From assembly GCA_023229685.1 (NCBI GenBank), contig JALNYT010000008.1, forward strand, positions 75,051-139,050: DNA of 64,000 nt, given 5' to 3'. Origin of the DNA: Sulfuritalea sp. (GTDB lineage: Bacteria > Pseudomonadota > Gammaproteobacteria > Burkholderiales > Rhodocyclaceae). A program made the translations under genes and the position numbers. The notes under the pieces are model-generated. The model was not told the origin of the DNA and did not search any database. It saw only the letters and a list, made by a program, of their open reading frames with translations. Positions 42,880-51,035 of the stretch are shown here, piece after piece (the first letter of the stretch is position 1; every line of letters starts with the position of its first letter).

Positions 42880-44532
42880 ATGCCAAAGCTCCAATCAGCG
42901 GCAGAACTGGAAAAATACCGGGCGGAAATCCTGGCTCGCCGGGACCCCGCCAAACCGTGCATCGCGGTCTGCGTCGGCGCAGCCTGCGACGGCATGGACT
43001 CGGCGGCGGTTGCTGCCGCTTTCGTTGCCGAAGGCGGCAAGCTGGGTGACAAGATCGAGGTCCGGACCACCGGCTGCCACGGCTACTGCGAAAAAGGGCC
43101 GAACGTCGTGGTTACCCCCGGCGACATCTGCTACTTCGAGGTCCAGCCCACCGACGTGCCCGAGATCATTGCCGCCACACTCAAGGGCGAGGTGGTCGAG
43201 CGCCTGGTGTACAAGGATCCGAACACCGGCGCCAAGGCGGTGCACATGAACGAGGTGCCGTTCTACAAGCACCAGACGCGTCTTCTGATCGGCGACAACC
43301 CGAAGATCGACCCGATGCGCATCGACGACTATCTGGCGGTTGGTGGTTACGCCGCGCTGGTCAAGGCCCTGACCGAGATGACTCCGGAGCAGGTCCTCGA
43401 TGAAGTCAAGAAAGCCAACCTGCGCGGCCGCGGCGGCGGCGGCTTCCCGGCCGGCTCGAAGTGGGAGACCACCCGGAACGCGCCGGAGAAGACCAAATAT
43501 GTCATCGTCAACGGCCACGAAGGCGAGTCCGCCGCCTTCATGGACCGCGCCATGCTCACCGGCAACCCGCACAAGATACTCGAAGGCCTGATCATCGGCG
43601 CCTATGCCATCGGCGCACAAAAAGGCTTCATGTACACCCGGCACGACATGCCGCTTCTGGAAAAGCATGTCAGGAACGCGCTGGCCCAGGCGAAAGAGTA
43701 TGGCCTGCTGGGCCAGAACATCCTCGGCTCCGGTTTCGACTTCGAGTGCGAACTGCACTTCGACGTCGGCATCTTCGTCTCCGGCGAGTCGTCCGCCCTG
43801 ATGCGTTCGATCGAAGGCAATGCTCCCGAACCGCGGCCGAAGTACATCCGCACTTCGGTCAATGGCATCTGGGACAAGCCGAGCAATCTCAACAACGTCG
43901 AGACCTGGGCCAACGTGCCGCAGATCATCAGCAAGGGCGCCGAGTGGTTCACCAGCATCGGTTCGGAGAAGAGCAAGGGCACCAAGCTGATTTCCCTGTC
44001 GGGCAACGTGGTGAACAGCGGCGTGGTGGAAGTCCCCATGGGGACGCCGCTGCGCACCCTCGTGTTCGACATCGGCGGCGGCGTGCGCGATGGCAAGATC
44101 CTCAAGGCCATACACTTCGGCGGGGCCATGGGCGGCTCGATCCCGGCGGACCTGATCGACTCGCCGCTGGATTTCGACGGCATGTCCAAGCTGGGCGCGC
44201 CGATCGGTGCCGGCGGCCTGCTGCTGATGGACGAGGACACCGACATGGTGGAAGTGGCGCGCTACCTGATGGACTTCCTGGTCAACGAGTCCTGCGGCAA
44301 GTGCGTGCCCTGCCGCGAGGGCATGCAGCAGATGCTGCACCTCCTGACCAACATCACCAGGGGCGAGGGCAAACCGGGTGACCTGGAACGACTCGAGGAT
44401 CTGATCGAAGTCACGGGCGTGGCCAGCCTGTGCGCGCTGGGCAAGACCTCCGGCGACCCGCTGAAGAGCATGTTCCGCTATTTCAAGCCCGAGTATGAAT
44501 CGCGCATTTCCGGCGGGAGTGCAGGCAAATGA
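42880..44532 (+). CDS. bamH: NuoF-like flavoprotein subunit BamH with altered FMN/NAD loops
   Basis: A 550-aa protein. An N-terminal thioredoxin-like [2Fe-2S] domain (AVCVGAACDG, GCHGYC) is followed by a NuoF core with GRGGGGFPAGSKW, and a [4Fe-4S] site C472/C475/C478 plus C518. The loop that reads NADE(G/S)EPG in complex I NuoF is NGHEGESAA here (H213, S217), and CGEETAL is SGESSAL (S304, S305). These loops hold FMN and NADH in complex I, so NADH use may differ. ATG 42880 follows bamG by 8 bp. Confidence 0.9.
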   Translation: MPKLQSAAELEKYRAEILARRDPAKPCIAVCVGAACDGMDSAAVAAAFVAEGGKLGDKIEVRTTGCHGYCEKGPNVVVTPGDICYFEVQPTDVPEIIAATLKGEVVERLVYKDPNTGAKAVHMNEVPFYKHQTRLLIGDNPKIDPMRIDDYLAVGGYAALVKALTEMTPEQVLDEVKKANLRGRGGGGFPAGSKWETTRNAPEKTKYVIVNGHEGESAAFMDRAMLTGNPHKILEGLIIGAYAIGAQKGFMYTRHDMPLLEKHVRNALAQAKEYGLLGQNILGSGFDFECELHFDVGIFVSGESSALMRSIEGNAPEPRPKYIRTSVNGIWDKPSNLNNVETWANVPQIISKGAEWFTSIGSEKSKGTKLISLSGNVVNSGVVEVPMGTPLRTLVFDIGGGVRDGKILKAIHFGGAMGGSIPADLIDSPLDFDGMSKLGAPIGAGGLLLMDEDTDMVEVARYLMDFLVNESCGKCVPCREGMQQMLHLLTNITRGEGKPGDLERLEDLIEVTGVASLCALGKTSGDPLKSMFRYFKPEYESRISGGSAGK

Positions 44533-45209
44533 GCGAAATGACTGAAATTGTTCTGACCATCGACGGCCAGGAAATCAAGGCCACGGCCGGCATGACCGTC
44601 CTGCAGGCGGCGCAAAAGGCCGGCATCTACATTCCGACGCTGTGCCACCACGAAAAGCTGGAGGCCTTCGGCGGCTGCCGCCTGTGCATGGTGGAAGTCG
44701 AAGCGCGCGGCTGGACCAGCTACGTCGTCTCCTGCGTCTATCCGGTGGCCAAGGACATCGTGGTGCGCACCCGCTCGGCGAAGGTGGACAAGATTCGCAA
44801 GGTGCTGGTCGAGGAACTGATGGCCCATGCACCGGACGCGCCGGAACTGATCAGGCTGGCCGAGGAGTATGGTGCCGATCGCAACCGTTTCGAGAGGGAC
44901 GCGTCTTTCTGCATCGTGTGCGGCTTGTGCGTGCGCTACTGCAACGAGGTCAAGCAGAAGAATGCCGTCGGCTTCATCGACAACGGCGCCCGGCGCGAGA
45001 TCAGCTTCATTCCGGAAGTCGCCAAGGACGAATGCTGGGACTGCCAGGAATGCTTCACGATCTGCCCGACTTCCTACGCACAAGCGGCTTACCTTCTGAC
45101 CGAAGCGCTGGCGTTTCCCGGTCAGCGCAAGGTGCCGATCAAAACCACCCAGGCACCAGAGCCGACTCGCCGCGTGATTCCCATCATGCCGGTCGCGGCG
45201 ACGACCTAG
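44529..45209 (+). CDS. bamI: NuoG-like iron-sulfur subunit BamI
   Basis: A 226-aa protein equivalent to the N-terminal part of NuoG/HydA-type ferredoxin domains. It holds a plant-type [2Fe-2S] site (PTLCHHEKLEAFGGCRLCMVE ... VSCVYP, given here as two ligands groups) and a two-[4Fe-4S] region (FCIVCGLCVRYC; CWDCQECFTICP). It would wire BamH to BamE/F. It overlaps bamH by 4 bp and ends the operon; the next gene is convergent. Confidence 0.9.
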   Translation: MSEMTEIVLTIDGQEIKATAGMTVLQAAQKAGIYIPTLCHHEKLEAFGGCRLCMVEVEARGWTSYVVSCVYPVAKDIVVRTRSAKVDKIRKVLVEELMAHAPDAPELIRLAEEYGADRNRFERDASFCIVCGLCVRYCNEVKQKNAVGFIDNGARREISFIPEVAKDECWDCQECFTICPTSYAQAAYLLTEALAFPGQRKVPIKTTQAPEPTRRVIPIMPVAATT

Positions 45210-45211
45210 TC

Positions 45212-45233
45212 GCCTGAAACCGGGAACTCAGGC
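45212..45233. terminator. Weak hairpin after bamI
   Basis: GCCTGA and TCAGGC form a perfect six-base stem around AACCGGGAAC, right after the bamI stop and touching the stop of the convergent HD gene. No T-tract; it may act weakly in both directions. Confidence 0.3.
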
Positions 45234-46127
45234 CAGGACCGGAAGGCAGAGGGAGGTTCCGCCGCTGTAACCGCACTGGCTGCATTTGAAATAGGCGATG
45301 AATCTTTCGCATTTCACGCCCTGCTCGCGCCGGTGCGTCAGCGCCAGCGGTGCTCCGCAATCCGGGCAGGCGCGAAGCATGGCGATGGTTACCTCCATCC
45401 CGCGCACGGTGGCGCCGTCGCGGGTGCGGAAGTCATCCTCCAGGACGACAGTGTGGCGTTCGAAGGAGGCGATACCCCAACTTTCGAGTTGCTCCAGAAG
45501 GTTGTCGAAGAATGCAATCGTCTTCGCCGCCTGCTCGCCGGCGAGCTTCCTTCCCGCGTCGGTGAACATGGATCGCGGTGCCGCCAGCGCGTACGTGAGT
45601 TCCCGGCTCAGCGCCTGTTCGAGGGCATCGACCAGTCCGCGTCCACGCAGGGCGGCCTTGGTAAAGAAGGCACCGACGCCCAGAGGCCCCAACTTGTCGA
45701 GCCGGTCCGCGTCCTGCACGATGCGGCAGGGACCAATACACGGCAGACGCTCGTCGTACAGGGCGCGCAGTGACTCCAGCACGGTTTCGATATCGCTGCG
45801 TGCCAGCCCGAATTCGGTCAGCATCTTTTCCGCCAGGAGCGCCGCATGTTCTTCTTCCGGTACGGCGTCCTGGTGGTATTCGCCCTCGTGAAACTTGCCT
45901 GCATCATGGTAGAGCGCGACGAGAATTGGCAGGAACACATCGACTCCTTCCATCCCGGCGAGCTTGTGCGCAATGGCGGCCGTGCGCCGGGTGTGCTCCA
46001 GCAGGAATTCCGATGGCACCTGACTGCTCTCGGCGTTGTATTGCGCCTCTGACTCGATCAGCAGTTTCTCGATCCTGGCATGAAGGCCGGGAAGGCGCGC
46101 CTCCAGCACATTGCGCACGTCGTTCAT
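45228..46127 (-). CDS. HD-domain phosphohydrolase-like protein with C-terminal zinc ribbon
   Basis: A 299-aa protein. The HD domain (about residues 35-170) shows LLEHTRRTAAIAHKLA, YHDAGKFHEGEYH and QDADRLDKLGPLG, the metal-binding His/Asp set. The C-terminal 50 residues carry CPDCG ... KCSQCG, a zinc ribbon. HD proteins cleave phosphoesters or act on nucleotides; the substrate is unknown. It converges on bamI and lies 9 bp downstream of the epoxide hydrolase gene, with fdhD first in this run. Confidence 0.8.
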   Translation of the reverse strand: MNDVRNVLEARLPGLHARIEKLLIESEAQYNAESSQVPSEFLLEHTRRTAAIAHKLAGMEGVDVFLPILVALYHDAGKFHEGEYHQDAVPEEEHAALLAEKMLTEFGLARSDIETVLESLRALYDERLPCIGPCRIVQDADRLDKLGPLGVGAFFTKAALRGRGLVDALEQALSRELTYALAAPRSMFTDAGRKLAGEQAAKTIAFFDNLLEQLESWGIASFERHTVVLEDDFRTRDGATVRGMEVTIAMLRACPDCGAPLALTHRREQGVKCERFIAYFKCSQCGYSGGTSLCLPVLA

Positions 46128-46136
46128 TGTCGTTTC

Positions 46137-47306
46137 CTAGTCCAGGTTCGCCTGGTCGGGGATTTCGGTCCGGATCTTGCGAAAGCAGTTTCGCAGTTCC
46201 GTGACGAATAGCGCCGGCTGCTCGAATGCCGCGAAATGCCCGCCTTTTTCCGTCTCGTTCCAGTGAATTATATTGGCGAAGTGGCGTTCCGCCCAACGCC
46301 GCGACGGACGGGAAAATTCCTTCGGGTAAATGGTCACGCCGACCGGAAGTGCGAGCGGCGTGGTCTTGAAGAAGGCCAGGCTTTCCCAATAGAGCCTGGC
46401 CGCTGACGCGGCAGTCGCGGGAAGCCAATACAGCATGATGTTGTCGAGCATTGCGTCACGCGTCAAAGCGCTCTCGGGTTCTCCGCGGTTGTCGGTCCAC
46501 GCATAAAATTTCTCGTAGATCCACGCGGCCTGTGCGGCGGGCGAGTCGGTCAGCCCGTAAGCGAGGGTCTGCGGCCGCGTGCGCTGCAGCTTCGCGTAGC
46601 CGGAGTCGCTCTGTCGATAGAACTTCATAGAGGCAACCGACGCTTGCTCGGCCGCGGTGAGATGCAACAAATCATCCTTTCCCGGATAGATCAGCGGCAT
46701 GTTCAGATGTATTCCAACGCATTCGGGGGGAGCGAGCATGCCGATGGCGCTGGTGACGGCGGCACCCCAATCGCCGCCCTGGGCCAGGAAGCGCTGATAC
46801 CCGAGCCGCGTCATCAAGGCAATCCAGGCGGCGGCGATGCGCTCGACACCCCAGCCCGTGGTCGCCGGCTTGTCGGAAAAGCCGTAGCCGGGCAGCGACG
46901 GAATCACGACATGGAACGCATCGGCGGCATTACCGCCATGGGCGACCGGATCTGTCAGAGGACCGATCACGTCAAGGAACTCGACCACGGACCCCGGCCA
47001 GCCGTGGGTGAGGATGAGCGGTACGGCGTCGGGGCTCGGCGAGCGGACATGGAGGAAGTGAATGCGCAAGCCGTCGATGCTCGTATGGTACTGGCCGAAC
47101 CCGTTCAGGCGCGCTTCGCAGTGTCGCCAGTCATAATCGCGTGCCCAATAATCGCAGAGGGCCTTGATGCGATCGAGTGGCACCCCCTGGCTCCAGTCGC
47201 CGACCGTTTCACGGTCTGGCCAGCGTGTGTTGGCCAGCCGTGACCGAAGGTCGGCGAGCGTCTCGTCGGTGACGGCCAGCTTGAATGGGTCGATTGATTC
47301 GCTCAT
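46137..47306 (-). CDS. Epoxide hydrolase family protein (alpha/beta hydrolase)
   Basis: A 389-aa protein with an N-terminal EHN domain (LADLRSRLANTRWPD ... LCDYWARDYDWR) as in microsomal-type epoxide hydrolases. The hydrolase core has LILTHGWPGSV (oxyanion), the nucleophile Asp in AQGGDWGAAVTS, and the catalytic His in GGHFAAFEQP. It is expected to open epoxides to diols in the cytosol; the substrate is unknown. ATG 47306 is chosen. It lies 40 bp after fdhD in the same direction. Confidence 0.88.
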   Translation of the reverse strand: MSESIDPFKLAVTDETLADLRSRLANTRWPDRETVGDWSQGVPLDRIKALCDYWARDYDWRHCEARLNGFGQYHTSIDGLRIHFLHVRSPSPDAVPLILTHGWPGSVVEFLDVIGPLTDPVAHGGNAADAFHVVIPSLPGYGFSDKPATTGWGVERIAAAWIALMTRLGYQRFLAQGGDWGAAVTSAIGMLAPPECVGIHLNMPLIYPGKDDLLHLTAAEQASVASMKFYRQSDSGYAKLQRTRPQTLAYGLTDSPAAQAAWIYEKFYAWTDNRGEPESALTRDAMLDNIMLYWLPATAASAARLYWESLAFFKTTPLALPVGVTIYPKEFSRPSRRWAERHFANIIHWNETEKGGHFAAFEQPALFVTELRNCFRKIRTEIPDQANLD

Positions 47307-47346
47307 GTCATTCCCGCTGAATGGCACTGGCACCGCTACCGCGGGA

Positions 47347-48225
47347 TCAGTCCGGCAATCCTCCGCCCATCGCTGCAACATCCTTCTTGAATCGATGCTG
47401 CCCGGTGAACAGAAGATAGTGTTTCCCCGTGGCGCGACCGATCACAGTCAAGCCAATCTTGCGCGCAATGGCGTGCCCCATTTCGGTCAGACCGGACCGG
47501 GAGATCATGAAGGGGATGCCCATCTGCGCAGCCTTGATGACCATTTCCGAGGTTAATCGGCCGGTGGTGTAGAAAAGCTTGTCGCCGCCACGCATGTTCT
47601 TCAGCCACATCTGGCCGGCGATCGCATCCACTGCATTGTGCCGGCCGACATCCTCGATGAACATCAGGATTTCTCCATCGGCTGTCGCCAGGGCGCAGCC
47701 ATGCACGGCGCCGGCCTCCTTGTAGATCGAATCCTGCCGACGCACATTGTCGAGCAGGATGGCCAGCGTCGGGGCATCCAGGAAGACATCGTCGGGCAAA
47801 GCGACTTCATCGAGACTCTCCATCAGGTCGCCGAACATCGTGCCTTGCCCGCAGCCGCTGGTGACGGTGCGTCGCTCCAGGCGTTGCTCGAGATCGGCGC
47901 TGCCGTTTCGCGTGGTGACGGCAGCCGAGTCGGTTTCCCAATCAACCTGAACCGCGGCTATGTCTTCGATCCTCGAGACCAATCGCTGGTTGCGCAGGTA
48001 TCCCAACACCAGCGATTCGGGGGCGGCACCCAGAGTCATCAGGGTAACGATCTCGCGCTTGTCGAGATACAGCGTCAGCGGGTGCTCCCCTGGAATACGT
48101 GTAAGCACCATCTCGCCATGTTCGTTGATGGCCTCGACGGCGACAGTGACGGGACGTCCCGTCTCTGTCAGCCGAGGTTTCAGGCCCGATTCCGTCGCCA
48201 GGTTTCCGTCGCTGATGCCCGCCAT
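47347..48225 (-). CDS. fdhD: FdhD-family sulfurtransferase for Mo/W-pterin enzymes
   Basis: FdhD passes sulfur from IscS to the bis-pterin cofactor of formate dehydrogenases. The 292-aa protein shows LTLYLDKREIVTLMTLGAAP, the loop TSGCGQGTMFGD with a single Cys (C125) where E. coli has CxxC, and the C-terminal GRLTSEMVIKAAQMGIPFMISRSG compressed into family signatures. No formate dehydrogenase gene is in the window, while the W-enzyme genes bamB-I lie 2.1 kb away. Whether it serves BamB is inference. Confidence 0.92.
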   Translation of the reverse strand: MAGISDGNLATESGLKPRLTETGRPVTVAVEAINEHGEMVLTRIPGEHPLTLYLDKREIVTLMTLGAAPESLVLGYLRNQRLVSRIEDIAAVQVDWETDSAAVTTRNGSADLEQRLERRTVTSGCGQGTMFGDLMESLDEVALPDDVFLDAPTLAILLDNVRRQDSIYKEAGAVHGCALATADGEILMFIEDVGRHNAVDAIAGQMWLKNMRGGDKLFYTTGRLTSEMVIKAAQMGIPFMISRSGLTEMGHAIARKIGLTVIGRATGKHYLLFTGQHRFKKDVAAMGGGLPD

Positions 48226-48760
48226 TTACTTTTATAGCTCCGCTTTACCGCTTGGCGAAATTGTAATTAGTTATTCCGTTGCTTTCCGCCCGTCAACATG
48301 GAGTGCCCCTAAGGAACGGGTCTTGACAGATCCGGAATCTGCAGACTGCCGGCAGCGTTTAATGAGCAGATCTTCGGGAAAGCCCTCGAAGGGATTCTGC
48401 AGGACCTGAATGCGTGCCAGAGACGGACTGATCTTTCGGTGATGCACCAATAAACGGGAAGCATACACGACATGCAACCATGCCCCATCTTCGTATCCGC
48501 AACAAAGTGTGCGGCGGATATCCAACGGCCAAAATCGCTGCGTAGCTGCAAATCATGCACAGAACGGCAAAGGTCAGCTGCAGGGGAACCGGTCATCCTT
48601 TAGGCCAGTGGCACCAAGCCGCGCGGTGCCCAGGACTGCCTGACATTTCCCTGCATGCCGGACTCCCGGCTCCGAACGGCTGCTCGGTTCACGAATCCGG
48701 GAATCGGCATACTCACAATGCTGGCGAAATTGACGTCGTCGCTTTCCTGGTAGTCAATGC
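48226..48760. other. Intergenic region upstream of fdhD, no gene recognised
   Basis: This stretch of about 530 bp lies between the fdhD start and the end of the diguanylate cyclase gene. Only short frames of poor codon quality are present. It presumably holds the fdhD promoter (an AT-richer segment around 48230-48290), but no clear -10/-35 or riboswitch was identified. Confidence 0.4.
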
Positions 48761-49915
48761 CTATGACTCGACTCGATTCCGGCCACGCTGCTTTGCCCGG
48801 TAAAGCGCCGCATCCGCTTCGGCAATCAACGCTTCTATATCGGAGGCTTGTCCGGCATTCCCCTGGCATGTCGACAGACCAAGGCTCACTGTATAAGCAG
48901 GCAATGCCTTGTTGCGCTGCGTTTCGATCTCGTGCCGAATACGCTCTGCGACATTCCTGGCTTCGGCTATCCCTGTATCGGGCAGCAGAATTACGAATTC
49001 TTCGCCGCCAAAACGTGCGAGGATATCCGGAAGTCGCAGCATTTGCGCCGCGCGATTAGTGAAATCCTTGATCACAAGGTCGCCGACATGGTGGCCGTGC
49101 TTGTCGTTGACCTTCTTGAAGAAGTCGATATCGCATGTAATGGCTGTCAGCGGCCGCTGCGCGCGCATGCTGCGCGACCATTCCACTGCTGCCTGGGAGA
49201 AAAATGCGCGACGGTTGAACGTCCCGGTCATCGGATCACGCGTCGCCATGAATTCCAGTTCGGCGCGTAGCCGCTCGTTGGTCAAAAGGATGAAGCCAAC
49301 TGACAAACCCAGGACACCGAGCGAAAACATGCCTAGATACACCTGCTGAATCAGGTTGCGATCAAAGATATCGTCCGTTTGATCCACCGCGACTGACAGC
49401 GTAGTGATACGCCAAACCGCGACAGCGACCCCGAGCAAGAAAAACGCGCACAGGAAACGACTACCGAATCCTGTCGGCTTGGCGCGCCACGCGAGAACTG
49501 CCCCGGCCGAAAACAAACCGATATGCGCAAGAGCCATGATGAAGATACGGCCTTGGTAGTTGTGGCTACCGTAAGTGAGCCACACTGTCATGATCACAAC
49601 CGCACCGATGCCGTCCAGGGTGGGGCGCCATTTGGGCTGCTGTCCAGAATAGCGCTGCAATCCGACAATGAGAAGGAACTGGCCCAACAGGAGCGCGCCG
49701 CTCGCGGCAACGATGGCAAGAGCATCCGGAAAAATGCCGCGCATGGAAGCCAGTCCCGAGGCGCTTCCGATCAACACCACCGCCATCGCCCAATCGCCCA
49801 ATCCCTCGATATCGTCAGGGAAACTCCTTGCCTGCACCCAGAGCACCAGCGCACAGAACATCCCTAACAGGTTGGCGACCAGAAGAAATGTGCGTGGATC
49901 GATGAGTTCCGTCAT
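48761..49915 (-). CDS. Membrane-bound diguanylate cyclase (GGDEF)
   Basis: A 384-aa protein with six to seven N-terminal hydrophobic segments (about residues 10-210) and a C-terminal GGDEF domain. The active site reads ARFGGEEFVILLP, so GGEEF is intact; DIDFFKKVNDKHGHHVGD binds metal and nucleotide. No RxxD inhibitory site is evident before GGEEF. It should synthesise c-di-GMP in response to a membrane signal. ATG 49915 (MTELIDPR) is preferred over 49921. Confidence 0.9.
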   Translation of the reverse strand: MTELIDPRTFLLVANLLGMFCALVLWVQARSFPDDIEGLGDWAMAVVLIGSASGLASMRGIFPDALAIVAASGALLLGQFLLIVGLQRYSGQQPKWRPTLDGIGAVVIMTVWLTYGSHNYQGRIFIMALAHIGLFSAGAVLAWRAKPTGFGSRFLCAFFLLGVAVAVWRITTLSVAVDQTDDIFDRNLIQQVYLGMFSLGVLGLSVGFILLTNERLRAELEFMATRDPMTGTFNRRAFFSQAAVEWSRSMRAQRPLTAITCDIDFFKKVNDKHGHHVGDLVIKDFTNRAAQMLRLPDILARFGGEEFVILLPDTGIAEARNVAERIRHEIETQRNKALPAYTVSLGLSTCQGNAGQASDIEALIAEADAALYRAKQRGRNRVES

Positions 49916-50530
49916 CACCAAGGGCGGACTCTCGTAGAGTATGCAGCGGAACGGGGCGCGGCTGGCTGGAGTGCGGTGATCACAGTTTCCGTCAGGTGAC
50001 TTTCGGGACTACTTGCGCGGCGTCAACACCTGCTCGCCACTTCGATCCCGCACCCGATTTCCGTTAGAGGTTGCTGATTCTACTTTGGATGGATGGCTCT
50101 TTAGTTCATCGGCTGAACTTTTGAACTCAGGATATCTCCGTCGACGACCGGTCGACTGACTTTTTCACCGGCAGTGGACGAGGCCCGCTACAAGGTCGCT
50201 GGGATGTCCATTGCATGGTCAACGGCCGGATTCGCTGAATTGCAGGCGCCCGGGCAAAGACTTGAGCGCCGCTTGCTGAATGACGGCTTTCGCGTACCGC
50301 CGCTACAGTTGCGTATCGAGAAACAGGCCATCGCGGCGCACAGCCTCCACATGTTGCGGCCGCGCGATCGAAACCACTGCGTGCCCGGCTCGGATCGCCA
50401 CGTTGGTCATATTCGCTTACAAACGGCCGCCTCACCTTACAGTTTTTCGAGTGACTCGGAGTGTGCCTTCGCGTTACTTTGCTTATGACCGCGCGGTTCC
50501 CGTACTGCGCGCCACTTAGAGGAGAACCAC
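49916..50530. other. Intergenic region with no confident gene
   Basis: About 610 bp. Frames on both strands are short. A plus-strand frame around 50200-50350 (WSTAGFAELQAPGQRLERRLL) recalls the N-terminal DNA-binding part of IS4-type transposases, but the match is too weak to call. A good Shine-Dalgarno (AGAGGAGAA) precedes the next gene. Confidence 0.4.
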
Positions 50531-50983
50531 ATGAAAGCCGCCAAGTATCTTCCAGCCGTTACGGCCGTCGTGTTCGCGCTGGTTTCGCCATCATCTTTCG
50601 CGGACAGGGCGGACTTTGGCTTCCGCATCGGCGATGGATCGTTCGCTATCGACATCAGGACGCCGCCCGCGCCTGTCGTCGAGTATGTGTCCGTTGCGTT
50701 GCCTGGCCCCGTCTGGGTGCCGGGTTACTGGGCGTGGAATGGTCATCGACAAGTCTGGAATAGCGGCGTATGGGAAAGGCCGCGACCGGGCTACCGCCAT
50801 GAGAGCGGGCATTGGGAGCAGCGGGACGGGCGCCGGTACTTCGCGCCGCCGCAGTGGGAAGCGCACAGGACCGTCGAACGCCGCGGCGAGATGCGCGACT
50901 ATGTCCGGCACGTGCGATACGAGGATGATCGCGATCAGGCCTTCTTCCGTGATCGGGGCACGCGGCGCCAATATTCTCGGTAA
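50531..50983 (+). CDS. Exported YXWGXW-repeat-like protein
   Basis: A 150-aa protein with signal peptide (AKYLPAVTAVVFALVSPSSFA). The mature part has aromatic repeats: PVWVPGYWAWNGHRQVW, GVWERPRPGYRHESGHWEQ, RYFAPPQWEAH, matching the YXWGXW-type periplasmic proteins. The C terminus is Arg/Asp-rich. Function unknown; the family is often surface or periplasmic. Confidence 0.75.
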   Translation: MKAAKYLPAVTAVVFALVSPSSFADRADFGFRIGDGSFAIDIRTPPAPVVEYVSVALPGPVWVPGYWAWNGHRQVWNSGVWERPRPGYRHESGHWEQRDGRRYFAPPQWEAHRTVERRGEMRDYVRHVRYEDDRDQAFFRDRGTRRQYSR

Positions 50984-51035
50984 GCGCCGCCAGTGCTTCA
51001 GGCGCGGCCGATGACTCCAATTTGCTGCAGACGCG

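Noticed and set aside
50174..50488. Possible IS4-type transposase N-terminal remnant
   Set aside because: Similarity rests on a few residues and no catalytic region or terminal repeats are present.
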